Origin: Candidatus Altimarinota bacterium
GTDB taxonomy: Bacteria > Patescibacteriota > Gracilibacteria > UBA4473
Reading direction: 5' to 3'
Assembly (NCBI GenBank): GCA_021734395.1
Contig: JAIPJB010000003.1
Location: forward strand, 140,066-204,065
DNA: 64,000 nucleotides
The notes under the pieces are model-generated. The model was not told the DNA's origin. It saw only the letters and a program-made list of their open reading frames with translations, and made no database searches. Shown here one piece after another: positions 16,699-23,991 of the stretch; the stretch's first letter is position 1; every line of letters starts with the position of its first letter. The translations under genes were made by a program, and so were the position numbers.

Positions 16699-17961
16699 AT
16701 GCTCGATATCAAAGCCATTCGCGAAAATCCCGATGCATTCAAAAAAGATCTAGCGCGAAAAGGAGTCCCTGCCTCAGCAATAGAAAAACTCTTGGATACC
16801 GATAAAAAAAGACGGGAAAAGATCCAGAAGATCGAATCGATTGCGGCCCAACAAAATGAGGTATCCAAAAAAATACCGCAACTAAAAGGAGACGAAAAAC
16901 AAAAAATTCTCTCAGAAATGAAATCTCTTTCTGCTGAAAAGAAAAAACTAGAAGGAGAATTAGAAGTATTAGAAATGAATTATGAACAAATTTTTTGTTC
17001 AACTCCAAATCCACCTCACCCCTCTGCTCCCGACGGAAAAGACGAAGAAGATAATGTCGTCATACGAACCGAAGGCACAAAGCCAGAATTTGATTTCAAA
17101 ACACTCGAACACTGGGAAATTGGCGAAAAACTTGGTATCCTCGACACCGAGCGCAGCGCGAAAGTTTCCGGCAGCCGATTTTATTATCTGCGGGAAGAGC
17201 TCGCAACACTCCAAAGAGCCCTGATTTTCTGGGCCTTTCGGGAAATCACAAAACGGGGGTATTCCCCGACTATTCCGCCTTTTCTGACACGAGAAAAAGC
17301 AATTTTTGGAACCGGATATCTCGCCAAAGATGAAAACTATATCGTAAATCCCGGCGAAGATGATCTGTATTTGATCGGGACGAGTGAAGTGCCGATGGTC
17401 AGTTATTATGCAGATGAAATACTGGAGGAAGACCACATGCCTGCTCGATTTGTATCGTATTCACCATGCTTTCGCCGCGAAGCCGGCAGCTACGGAAAAG
17501 ATACCAAAGGTATTTTTCGGGTGCATCAATTTGAGAAGGTAGAAATGGTCGTCTTTTGTCTGCCCGAAGACAGCGAAGCTCTCCACGAAGAAATCCGAGA
17601 AATCGAGGAAGATTTATTGCGACAGCTCGAAATCCCCTACCAGGTGATCAATGTTTGCTGTGGAGACCTAGGAGTTTCCGCCGCCAAAAAATATGACCTA
17701 GAAGCCTGGCTGCCCGGACAGGGAAAATATCGGGAAATGACTTCGACATCTATTTGCACAGATTTTCAATCTCGCCGGCTCAATATCCGTATTCGCCGAA
17801 AAAATGGCGATATTGTGTACGCTCATGTACTCAATGGCACCGCTGTTTCCAGTCGTCCGCTGATCGGAATATTGGAAAATTTTCAACAAAAAGACGGCTC
17901 GGTGAAAATTCCCAAAGCCCTGCAACCCTTCTGTGGTTTTGAAAAAATAGAAGCACAATAG
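16699..17961 (+). CDS. serS: Seryl-tRNA synthetase
   Basis: Charges tRNA-Ser (and tRNA-Sec where present) with serine. 420 residues: the N-terminal antiparallel coiled coil (about 30-100) for the tRNA long arm, class II motif 2 FRREAGSYGKDTKGIFRVHQ, and motif 3 in GTAVSSRPLIGILENFQ. The usual linker LLLTIPN before PHPS is replaced by YEQIFCSTPN. That change is caused by a 21-bp dispersed palindrome (16982-17002) without any change in length. Here the palindrome is read in a different frame from the copies that give LNKKIVQ. The mRNA is probably leaderless (TACAAT six bases before ATG). Confidence 0.97.
   Translation: MLDIKAIRENPDAFKKDLARKGVPASAIEKLLDTDKKRREKIQKIESIAAQQNEVSKKIPQLKGDEKQKILSEMKSLSAEKKKLEGELEVLEMNYEQIFCSTPNPPHPSAPDGKDEEDNVVIRTEGTKPEFDFKTLEHWEIGEKLGILDTERSAKVSGSRFYYLREELATLQRALIFWAFREITKRGYSPTIPPFLTREKAIFGTGYLAKDENYIVNPGEDDLYLIGTSEVPMVSYYADEILEEDHMPARFVSYSPCFRREAGSYGKDTKGIFRVHQFEKVEMVVFCLPEDSEALHEEIREIEEDLLRQLEIPYQVINVCCGDLGVSAAKKYDLEAWLPGQGKYREMTSTSICTDFQSRRLNIRIRRKNGDIVYAHVLNGTAVSSRPLIGILENFQQKDGSVKIPKALQPFCGFEKIEAQ
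16982..17002. repeat. 21-bp dispersed palindrome, copy 4 (in serS)
   Basis: Outer arms with a single end mismatch (ATGAACAAA/TTTGTTCAA); it encodes EQIFCS, a different reading frame from most copies. Confidence 0.88.
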
Positions 17962-17975
17962 AGTGCTCTGAAAGC

Positions 17976-17995
17976 GAGAGGCATACCTGCCTCTC
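17976..17995 (+). terminator. Probable serS terminator
   Basis: Perfect 8-bp stem GAGAGGCA/TGCCTCTC with a TACC loop, followed by TGAACTTTTG, a weak T-run. Confidence 0.6.
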
Positions 17996-18291
17996 TGAAC
18001 TTTTGTAGCAGAAAATAAATATTTCTATTTCTGCGACAAAGAAGAAAAGAAGGCTAAAAAATTATTCCCAGTAAAATCAGGAATAATAACAGCACTGTGT
18101 GAGGAAAAAGACTTCCTCCACTCGAAACAGGAAACATACCTTTGGATATCATAATATCCTCCGTCCGTTTGTTTGTGAAATAATGTTATTTGGGGTGGTA
18201 TACCTCTCTTTCAGAAGACTCTGAAATACTTCATAAAGAACCGCCCCCTTTGTATTCTGAATTTTTTCCGCGTCAAGAAAATTTCTGAAAG

Positions 18292-18325
18292 AATTAAAAA
18301 TTGAAGATTGAAGATTGAAGATTTT
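18292..18325 (+). repeat. ATTGAAGATT AT-rich repeat, solo copy A
   Basis: AATTAAAAATTGAAGATT followed by two more GAAGATT units, directly after the pyk stop codon. It matches the right end of the four-helix bundle cassette. Confidence 0.7.
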
Positions 18326-19729
18326 CTAAAACGTTCGTATCTGAACCGCCGGCATGAGTGCTTCTCCCACCAAAATATCAGACAGCAAGACATATTTTTT
18401 CTTTTTCAGTTCTGGTTTTTTGCCAAGAATAACTTTAACGGCCTGTTCAATAGTTTTTTCCGGATCTTCAGAGAAATGTACCAGAAAAGATTCTGTCCCC
18501 CATAAAATCTCACACTGACGAGCCGTTGAAGCCTGATTTGTCACTGCAAATATCGGGGATCGAGGACGAAACGCTGCCATGAGATTCGCCATATAACCAG
18601 TTTTAGTGACCACCACAATTCCAGCTATATCATCCAAATCTTCAGCTGCTGTTCCAGCATTTTTGCAGAATTCACTGCGCTCATCGGTTGGTTCGACTTT
18701 CCGGATAGCTCTTTTGCGCAGATAATTCGTTTCTGTCTCTATCGCAATATCATGCATCGCTTGTACGGCCTTGAGTGGAAATTCTCCCATAGCGGTTTCT
18801 CCCGACAGCATGATCGCATCATTTCGCTGCCAAACCGCCGCAAAAACATCTGATACTTCCGCCCTGGTCGGAATCGGACTGCGAGACATGGATTCCAGCA
18901 TCTGTGTCGCGACAATGGAAAATTTCTGATATCGACCTGCCATCTGAGCCATTTCCCACTGCAGAAGCGGCACCTGGGTAAAGGGAACTTCTGCCCCCAA
19001 ATCTCCTCGTGCCACCATAATCCCGTCTGAGGCTTCAAAAATTCCCGCTAAATGCTTGGTCGCATCGAGTGTTTCAATTTTTGCAATGACGGAAATATCG
19101 GCTTTTTCTTTTCGAAGAAATTTTTTGACGGTTTCAATCTCTCTGGGCCCCCGTACGAAAGAAAGTGCCAAAAAGTCTACTTTTTTCTCTATTCCAAATC
19201 GGATATCATTCCAGTCTTTTTCTGTAAGAGAATCCAGCGAAACATCTTTTCCGGGAAGATTTAAATGCCGACGGGATCCCAACGTGCCGCCATCCAATAC
19301 CTCACACACTACATTTTTACCCTGTATTTTTTTGACCTGAAGAGTCATAAGTCCGTTATCAACTAAAACCCGATCCCCTTCTTCCACATCATGGATAAAG
19401 GCATCATAATTGACGGTTATTTTTTCGAGTTCTTCCGAACGCCCATGCTCCACAGTCAGAATAATTTCCTGCCCTTTGCGCAATTCTATCGGGACACGCA
19501 AATCCCCCGTACGGATTTCTGGACCTTTGGTGTCCAACATCACCGCACAATGCCGTCCTGTTTCCTGATTGAGACGAGAAATACGATCCATGACATTTCC
19601 ATGCCACTCGTGAGTTCCATGAGAAAAATTGAGTCGAAAAACATTCACTCCGGATTCTGCCAACAAGCGGAGCATCTCATAACTCTCTGTTTTGGGACCA
19701 ATCGTCGCAACTATTTTAGTTCGTCTCAT
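18326..19729 (-). CDS. pyk: Pyruvate kinase
   Basis: Final ATP-forming step of glycolysis, PEP plus ADP to pyruvate plus ATP. The 467 residues cover the whole family: MLDTKGPEIRTG near residue 65, the lysine/glutamate active-site strand IAKIETLDATKHL, MVARGDLGAE, and the C-terminal domain ending AVQIRTF. The length is normal. The start is the ATG at 19729; a TACAAT sits 16 nt upstream on this strand. It directly abuts an AT-rich repeat at its 3' end. It is probably the principal energy-yielding enzyme of a fermentative CPR cell, together with pckA in this window, which is inference. Confidence 0.97.
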   Translation of the reverse strand: MRRTKIVATIGPKTESYEMLRLLAESGVNVFRLNFSHGTHEWHGNVMDRISRLNQETGRHCAVMLDTKGPEIRTGDLRVPIELRKGQEIILTVEHGRSEELEKITVNYDAFIHDVEEGDRVLVDNGLMTLQVKKIQGKNVVCEVLDGGTLGSRRHLNLPGKDVSLDSLTEKDWNDIRFGIEKKVDFLALSFVRGPREIETVKKFLRKEKADISVIAKIETLDATKHLAGIFEASDGIMVARGDLGAEVPFTQVPLLQWEMAQMAGRYQKFSIVATQMLESMSRSPIPTRAEVSDVFAAVWQRNDAIMLSGETAMGEFPLKAVQAMHDIAIETETNYLRKRAIRKVEPTDERSEFCKNAGTAAEDLDDIAGIVVVTKTGYMANLMAAFRPRSPIFAVTNQASTARQCEILWGTESFLVHFSEDPEKTIEQAVKVILGKKPELKKKKYVLLSDILVGEALMPAVQIRTF

Positions 19730-19753
19730 GTTTGTATGTGCTGTTATTGTAGA

Positions 19754-20128
19754 TTAGCCTTTGCGGGCTGACAAAAAAATAAATTCGACCAAAGCCAAAA
19801 AGACCGCCAGAAGCACTACTTCCAAAAGATCCAAAAAGCGAAAATACTGGAGCAATAAAATCCCCAGAACAAAAAATCCGGTTAAAATCCCCCGTCGAAG
19901 AGCGATCAAAAATGCTCGACTGGCGAGTTTTCGCCCCCGAAAAAGCTCCGCCCCAAAGAAGAACAAAAAAGTCATAAACGAAGAAATACCACAAAAAGCA
20001 GAAAGAAAAAAAGCAAAAAGAGCGATTATTTTTTGAGGTCCCAAAGGATCCAAATTGAGCAATGTTGTATATAAAATCCCTCCACTGAGCACAAAAACAA
20101 TACCGGTCAAGAGAAAATTTTTGAGCAT
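19754..20128 (-). CDS. Four-TM membrane protein of unknown function
   Basis: 124 residues with four hydrophobic helices (about 5-25, 33-60, 78-96 and 98-117) joined by short loops; the loop RGRKLASRAFLIALRRG is strongly basic, giving positive-inside orientation. I do not recognise the family. Similar short four-helix proteins are common in CPR genomes, as far as I recall. It follows the prepilin peptidase gene on the same strand with a 9-bp gap, in an apparent operon tsaE-holA-pilD-this gene. Its start codon lies in a degenerate copy of the 21-bp palindrome. Confidence 0.7.
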   Translation of the reverse strand: MLKNFLLTGIVFVLSGGILYTTLLNLDPLGPQKIIALFAFFLSAFCGISSFMTFLFFFGAELFRGRKLASRAFLIALRRGILTGFFVLGILLLQYFRFLDLLEVVLLAVFLALVEFIFLSARKG

Positions 20129-20141
20129 TTTTTTTGTTCAG
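20121..20141. repeat. 21-bp dispersed palindrome, copy 5 (degenerate, gene junction)
   Basis: TTGAGCA and TGTTCAG ends with an all-T centre, 21 bp. It spans the end of the prepilin peptidase gene and the start of the next gene. Confidence 0.6.
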
Positions 20142-20923
20142 AGGATAAACGACAACCCAAAAAAATCAATATACCAATGCAATATTTTTTCCCCTGTATA
20201 TAAAAAAAGAAGAAGTGCTGGCATAAGAAACGCACCCATTGGAAGTGGTGTTTTTCGATCAGCCTGACCCGTACAAAGAAGTGGCAAAGCCACCAATAAC
20301 CCGAATATATACGCAATAAAAAAGAGTACCAAGAGTTGCTGCCAGCCTACCAAAAGACCCGCGAAAAGCCCCAACTCCATATCTCCTGCTCCGACCCAAG
20401 GATTTTTTTTGTGGCGGGAGAGAAAATACTGAAAGGCATAAAAGAGGAATCCAATAACTCCTCCCAGTAAAAAATCAGACACTGGTGCATCACGGAAAAA
20501 TATCCAGATAAAAGCCAATCCAATAGCCGGAAAAGAAATCCGACGATCTACTTCCAAAAAACGCAGATCGTAGACAAAAAGCACCAGTGTGAAAAAGACT
20601 GCTGTAAGAAGAGGCCAAAAAACATCTGTTGAATAAAATTTTTGAACAAAAATAAAAAATGAAGCTATAAAAACAAGCTCTGTTACTAGATAAAACCAAG
20701 ATATTGATCGATGACAAAAAGCACATCGTCCGCGATAAAACAGCCAGGAAAAAAAAGGGACTAACTGACGAACCCCCAACTTTTTTTGACAGGAGGGACA
20801 GCGTGATCGTCCCCAAAAAATACCTTTTTCCTCGAAATGAAGACGATGAACAAGGAGTGTTGTGAAACTTCCCAAGATACCCCCGACAAAAGCTCCCGCA
20901 ATACCCGGAAAAATTGTATTCAT
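20138..20923 (-). CDS. pilD: Prepilin peptidase (PilD/PulO family)
   Basis: Inner-membrane aspartic protease that cuts and N-methylates type IV pilin-like precursors. About 261 residues. The N-terminal zinc-binding cytoplasmic domain has two CxxC pairs (CPSCQKK and CAFCHRS), followed by about seven membrane helices. The catalytic aspartates are in VYDLRFLEVDRR and GAGDMELG. The start is the ATG at 20923, which overlaps the holA stop as ATGA; the six-base upstream extension from a TTG is unnecessary. The presence of this enzyme implies type IV pili or competence pseudopili elsewhere in the genome, since no pilin gene is in this window. Confidence 0.93.
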   Translation of the reverse strand: MNTIFPGIAGAFVGGILGSFTTLLVHRLHFEEKGIFWGRSRCPSCQKKLGVRQLVPFFSWLFYRGRCAFCHRSISWFYLVTELVFIASFFIFVQKFYSTDVFWPLLTAVFFTLVLFVYDLRFLEVDRRISFPAIGLAFIWIFFRDAPVSDFLLGGVIGFLFYAFQYFLSRHKKNPWVGAGDMELGLFAGLLVGWQQLLVLFFIAYIFGLLVALPLLCTGQADRKTPLPMGAFLMPALLLFLYTGEKILHWYIDFFGLSFIL

Positions 20924-21891
20924 TGACAAACGCGAAGGATAAACTTTTCAATAATCAATTCGAATTCTGACGCATCATCTGTCGAGATGGAAATTTTTCC
21001 CGTTTTGAGTTTTTGGTCGATCGAGAATAAATCATCGTACATCATTTCTATTTTTTGCCGAGAAAAATGCTTTGTGAGGGGAAGTGTTTTTTGTACCACA
21101 TACGGATGGAGCTTGGTCTGAGAAGTAATCTGGGACGTCGACATATTTTTGTCTAGTCCATCACGAATCTGCGCATGGATTCGAACTTCTCGAACAATCA
21201 TAGGAAAAATTTCATGGATGGTTGTTCCCGAATGCAGCAAATCATGAAATCGTTTCATTGCCCCTTGAACATTTTTTTTGCTCAAACTTTCTAAAAAATC
21301 CCATAAAACCGTATCTGGATGCGGAAGCGTGAGCTCCTTTATGAGTTTCTCTGAGATTTCATTTTCTCCGGCAGTCAGCATTTTTTCTATTTCTCGAGAA
21401 AGATTCCAGAGATTTGGTCCGCATCGACTGAGAAGCAATTGTGCATTCGCCCGAGAGATTTTTCCTTCTTTTTTTTGTGTATAATTTTCTATCCAACGAA
21501 GTGTCCCCTGCTCATCCAATGAAGGAAACTCTTCGACCGATGCTTGTTCTCGTAAAAATTTCGTACTCTTAAGACGTTTGTCTAATTTTGGCTCTACGGC
21601 AAGGATCGTGCATTCCTGTTCATAATTTGGCAATCGGTCAAAAAAATTCTGCTTTTCAGCCTGCTCAAAATGATCTGAATTCCAAAAAGATTCCGTAATA
21701 ATCAGGCGCTTCCCTCCGAAAAGGTTCGGCGTAAAACACACATTTTCCAGATCAAAAAGTGATTTTTCTGTATCAAAAATCTCGATATTCCCTTCGGGAT
21801 ATTTTTTGGAAAACACTGATTTGTAGTACCGCAATCTCTCTCCCAGGCGGAAGTCATCTTCTCCGGTCAGAAGTGTTAGATTTTTTATCAT
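20920..21891 (-). CDS. holA: DNA polymerase III delta subunit
   Basis: Clamp-loader subunit that opens the beta sliding clamp. 323 residues with the family layout: an N-terminal AAA+ domain without a P-loop (LLTGEDDF at residues 8-15, LFGGKRLIITE near 58-68), a helical lid and the C-terminal collar (SKKNVQGAMKRFHDLLHSG, the common place for the family's A..L..LL pattern). A 21-bp palindrome copy lies within the SLSKKNVQ helix. It is flanked by 4-bp overlaps with tsaE upstream and pilD downstream, so the three are translationally coupled. Confidence 0.92.
   Translation of the reverse strand: MIKNLTLLTGEDDFRLGERLRYYKSVFSKKYPEGNIEIFDTEKSLFDLENVCFTPNLFGGKRLIITESFWNSDHFEQAEKQNFFDRLPNYEQECTILAVEPKLDKRLKSTKFLREQASVEEFPSLDEQGTLRWIENYTQKKEGKISRANAQLLLSRCGPNLWNLSREIEKMLTAGENEISEKLIKELTLPHPDTVLWDFLESLSKKNVQGAMKRFHDLLHSGTTIHEIFPMIVREVRIHAQIRDGLDKNMSTSQITSQTKLHPYVVQKTLPLTKHFSRQKIEMMYDDLFSIDQKLKTGKISISTDDASEFELIIEKFILRVCQ
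21265..21285. repeat. 21-bp dispersed palindrome, copy 6 (in holA)
   Basis: TTGAACA/TGCTCAA ends, one mismatch, T-rich centre; it encodes LSKKNVQ on the minus strand. Confidence 0.75.
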
Positions 21892-22340
21892 TGGAGAACT
21901 TTTATTTTTCTCATTCCGACTCCTACCCCGTAGTCAATTTTAATCGTAAAATGTGTTCCAGAAAAAGTCTGTCGAGCCTGAGGGCTAATTTTTTCTGGCC
22001 ACTCGACCAGTTTCTGAAAACTGTCATCTTGAGCTACTTCGTCAAATCCTCGAACAAAAAATTCCTGTGGATCAGCCAGGCGGTAAAAATCAAAATGTGC
22101 AAACTGCTGTTTTTCTCGCTTATATTCAGTCAGAAAAACATATGTTGGCGACGGTATCTCTTTTTCTACTCCCGCACAGCGAAGTATTTCTCGAATCAGA
22201 AATGTTTTTCCCGCCCCCAATCCCCCTTCAAAAAACACGGTCCACGTTTTTTCCGGTGCTAAATACTGCTGATACAATTCACTCGCAAAACGCAGAGAAG
22301 CCTCATGATGGGAAATATTTTTCTGCAAAAGAGTTTTCAT
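21888..22340 (-). CDS. tsaE: tRNA threonylcarbamoyl adenosine modification ATPase TsaE
   Basis: ATPase that works with TsaB, TsaC and TsaD to make t6A37 in tRNAs decoding ANN codons. 150 residues with a P-loop GGLGAGKTFLIR (about residues 39-50), SPTYVFLTEY, HFDFYRL and the late WPEKI tryptophan motif, all typical. The length is normal. It is first in an operon with holA (4-bp overlap) and pilD. It is divergent from the metallo-hydrolase-like gene at 22389, leaving 48 bp for both promoters. The other t6A genes are not in the window. Confidence 0.94.
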   Translation of the reverse strand: MKTLLQKNISHHEASLRFASELYQQYLAPEKTWTVFFEGGLGAGKTFLIREILRCAGVEKEIPSPTYVFLTEYKREKQQFAHFDFYRLADPQEFFVRGFDEVAQDDSFQKLVEWPEKISPQARQTFSGTHFTIKIDYGVGVGMRKIKVLQ

Positions 22341-22388
22341 TTTTAAGAATTTCGAGTAGTATCCCGCGCGTTACAGTACCCCAAAAAA

Positions 22389-22946
22389 ATGAAAATTCAA
22401 TTCCACGGTGAAAATTGTTTTTCGGTGCAAACCAAAGATGCCTCTTTTCTCTTCGACCCTTCTGGCTCTGCCCCCAGCAAAAAATATGATTTCGCAACCA
22501 ACTCCGGTGCATTGGAGGAAAACACGAAAAAACTGACCGATATAAAAAAAGTGCTCTCGCTCCCTGGAGAGTTCGAAATTTCAGGCATATTGGTGCGAGG
22601 ATTTTATTCGCGACCAGAAAATGTCGTGTATAAAGTCACTGCTGATAATGTGTGTTTGGTGCATTTGGGATCATTGGAAAGTAAGCCTTCAACTGAATTC
22701 TTTGAAAAATTAGGCGAAAATGTTGATATTGTTTTTGTTTGTTTGAGCGAAAAATTCGGGGTCAAACAGGCAAAAGAAATGATCGAAACACTCGATCCGA
22801 GAATGACTTTAATAGGAGGTGATCAGTCCTTTTTTCCTAAAATGATCGAATCTGGCGCTCGTATGGCAGAAGAGGACGAAATAACGGTCACCCAAACGAT
22901 GGTCGGAGAAGAAAAAACTGACATTCTGGTTCTTCCCCAGAAATAA
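22389..22946 (+). CDS. Metallo-beta-lactamase-fold protein, degenerate
   Basis: 185 residues resembling the UlaG-like branch of the metallo-beta-lactamase superfamily common in CPR: MKIQFHGENCFSVQTKDASFLFDPSG at the start, LPGEFEISGILVRGF in the middle, and a Rossmann-like end (DIVFVCLSEKFGVKQAKEMIETL). The metal motif HxHxDH normally following the second strand is absent; the segment reads KYDFATNSGALEEN. It is therefore probably not a hydrolase, or it uses another site. The start is the ATG at 22389, 11 nt after a TACAGT. It is divergent from tsaE and ahead of the tRNA-Phe promoter. Confidence 0.7.
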   Translation: MKIQFHGENCFSVQTKDASFLFDPSGSAPSKKYDFATNSGALEENTKKLTDIKKVLSLPGEFEISGILVRGFYSRPENVVYKVTADNVCLVHLGSLESKPSTEFFEKLGENVDIVFVCLSEKFGVKQAKEMIETLDPRMTLIGGDQSFFPKMIESGARMAEEDEITVTQTMVGEEKTDILVLPQK

Positions 22947-22948
22947 AA

Positions 22949-22976
22949 TTGACCTATCCCGCTCTTTTTCTACAAT
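22949..22976 (+). promoter_or_regulatory. Promoter of the tRNA-Phe transcript
   Basis: TTGACC, 16 nt, TACAAT. It lies about 130 nt before the tRNA-Phe, so a leader of roughly 120 nt is transcribed first. That leader is open in one frame from 22953 to about 23103 (ending VWEAVDEINRELKRSPHR) but has no standard start codon. Confidence 0.6.
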
Positions 22977-23106
22977 TCCTCCGCTCTTAAAGATGTTGAA
23001 AAACGCGAGTTTCACCAGAGTGGAACGAGCGAGAGGAGGTGTGACGAAGTATGGGAAGCTGTTGACGAAATCAACCGCGAACTCAAACGAAGTCCTCACC
23101 GATAAC

Positions 23107-23181
23107 GCCGCGGTAGCTCAGTGGTAGAGCAATGGACTGAAAATCCATGTGTCGGTAGTTCAATTCTACCCCGCGGCACCA
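23107..23181 (+). tRNA. tRNA-Phe (anticodon GAA)
   Basis: 75 nt: acceptor GCCGCGG/CCGCGGC, D arm with GGTAGAGC, anticodon stem ATGGA/TCCAT with loop CTGAAAA (anticodon GAA), T arm with TTCAATT, and encoded CCA. Confidence 0.97.
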
Positions 23182-23263
23182 TCCGACCACTCTTACAATC
23201 ATCAAGGATAATCAAATATCAACGCAAGTAATTGAGTGAATATACTCAGCGAGTTCGAAGGAC

Positions 23264-23269
23264 TATAAT
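23264..23269 (+). promoter_or_regulatory. -10 box of the GIY-YIG gene, leaderless
   Basis: Perfect TATAAT six bases before the ATG at 23276. Confidence 0.6.
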
Positions 23270-23275
23270 AAAAAC

Positions 23276-23524
23276 ATGAAGCATTTTTTCTACTTCGCTC
23301 GATGTAGCGATGGTTCTTTGTATGCGGGATATACAACAAATATTCAAGAACGAGAGAAAACACATAATCAAGGAAAAGGAGCAAAATTTACTGCTGGGCG
23401 TCGTCCGGTAAAGATTATTTATTGGGAAGAATTCGAGACACAAAAAGAAGCGATGCAAAGAGAAATACACGTAAAAAAATGGAATCGAAAGAAGAAAGAA
23501 AAACTTCTACAAGAGAAGCTCTAA
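23276..23524 (+). CDS. GIY-YIG endonuclease domain protein
   Basis: 82 residues covering one GIY-YIG domain of the small UvrC-like/YhbQ type. The two strands FYFARCSDGSLYAGYT carry the GIY and YIG equivalents, followed by the arginine in NIQEREKTHNQGKGAKFT and the glutamate in QKEAMQREIHVKKW. Such stand-alone proteins are often called uncharacterised nucleases; the target is unknown. A perfect TATAAT six bases before the ATG suggests a leaderless mRNA. It lies just after tRNA-Phe and ahead of the cold-shock gene in the same direction. Mobile behaviour is possible but not shown. Confidence 0.9.
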   Translation: MKHFFYFARCSDGSLYAGYTTNIQEREKTHNQGKGAKFTAGRRPVKIIYWEEFETQKEAMQREIHVKKWNRKKKEKLLQEKL

Positions 23525-23656
23525 AGAAAGCATTTTTCGTCTTTTCCACAAGTATTGCTTGCTTTTTTTCTTTTTTTTTGTATAAACAATACGCGTTCAA
23601 GGGTTTTGAAAATAAATTCCTACGATGCAAAATTTATTTCCTAACCTCTTCTCAAC

Positions 23657-23854
23657 ATGAAAGGCTCTATTAAAAAGCTATTGAATGGATTCGGGTTCAT
23701 TACTCCCGAAGGAGAATCGAAAGATGTTTTCTTTCACGCCAACGATTTGAATGGTGTTGAATTTGAAAGTCTCAAAGAAGGTGACGTTGTTACCTTTGAT
23801 ATGGGCGAGTCCGACAAAGGACCAAAAGCTGAAAACATTGCTCTCGCTTCCTAA
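23657..23854 (+). CDS. Cold-shock domain protein (CspA-like)
   Basis: 65 residues, a single OB-fold cold-shock domain that binds single-stranded RNA and DNA as a chaperone or antiterminator. RNP1 appears as NGFGFIT (residues 11-17) and RNP2 as DVFFHAND (23-30). The usual RNP1 lysine-glycine KGFGFI is NGFGFI here. The C-terminal [20 protein letters not shown] is typical. It has its own terminator 22 nt downstream and appears monocistronic. A 130-bp A/T-rich gap separates it from the GIY-YIG gene, long enough for a cold-responsive 5' leader, though I see no specific element. Confidence 0.95.
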   Translation: MKGSIKKLLNGFGFITPEGESKDVFFHANDLNGVEFESLKEGDVVTFDMGESDKGPKAENIALAS

Positions 23855-23873
23855 TCACAGGAAGTTTACTCAC

Positions 23874-23903
23874 AAAACCGCTTGATATTTCAGGCGGTTT
23901 TTT
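23874..23903 (+). terminator. Rho-independent terminator after csp gene
   Basis: AAAACCGC/GCGGTTTT stem with a 12-nt loop and T-run. Confidence 0.9.
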
Positions 23904-23925
23904 GAAATGCAAAAACCAGTCTTTA

Positions 23926-23946
23926 TTGAACAAAAAATTTGTTCAA
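23926..23946. repeat. 21-bp dispersed palindrome, copy 7 (intergenic, near-perfect)
   Basis: Arms TTGAACAAA/TTTGTTCAA with AAA centre. It is the only fully intergenic copy, lying between the cold-shock terminator and the MscS gene. Confidence 0.88.
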
Positions 23947-23991
23947 TAGTTACATGCTTGCGCCAGACATTAAAAATATTATTATCGTGAT

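Larger units (their letters stand above)
17962..18325. other. 364-bp intergenic region between serS and pyk
   Basis: I find no convincing gene. It holds a serS terminator hairpin (17976-17995), a second A/T-rich stem GCAGAAA/TTTCTGC (18007-18033), a perfect stem TTTCAGA/TCTGAAA (18210-18227) that could end minus-strand transcripts, and an AT-rich ATTGAAGATT repeat at 18292-18325. A 60-residue minus-strand frame here overlaps pyk and looks random. Confidence 0.6.

Noticed and set aside
18211..18393. A 60-residue minus-strand frame after pyk
   Set aside because: It overlaps the pyk 3' end and the repeat, with random-looking composition.
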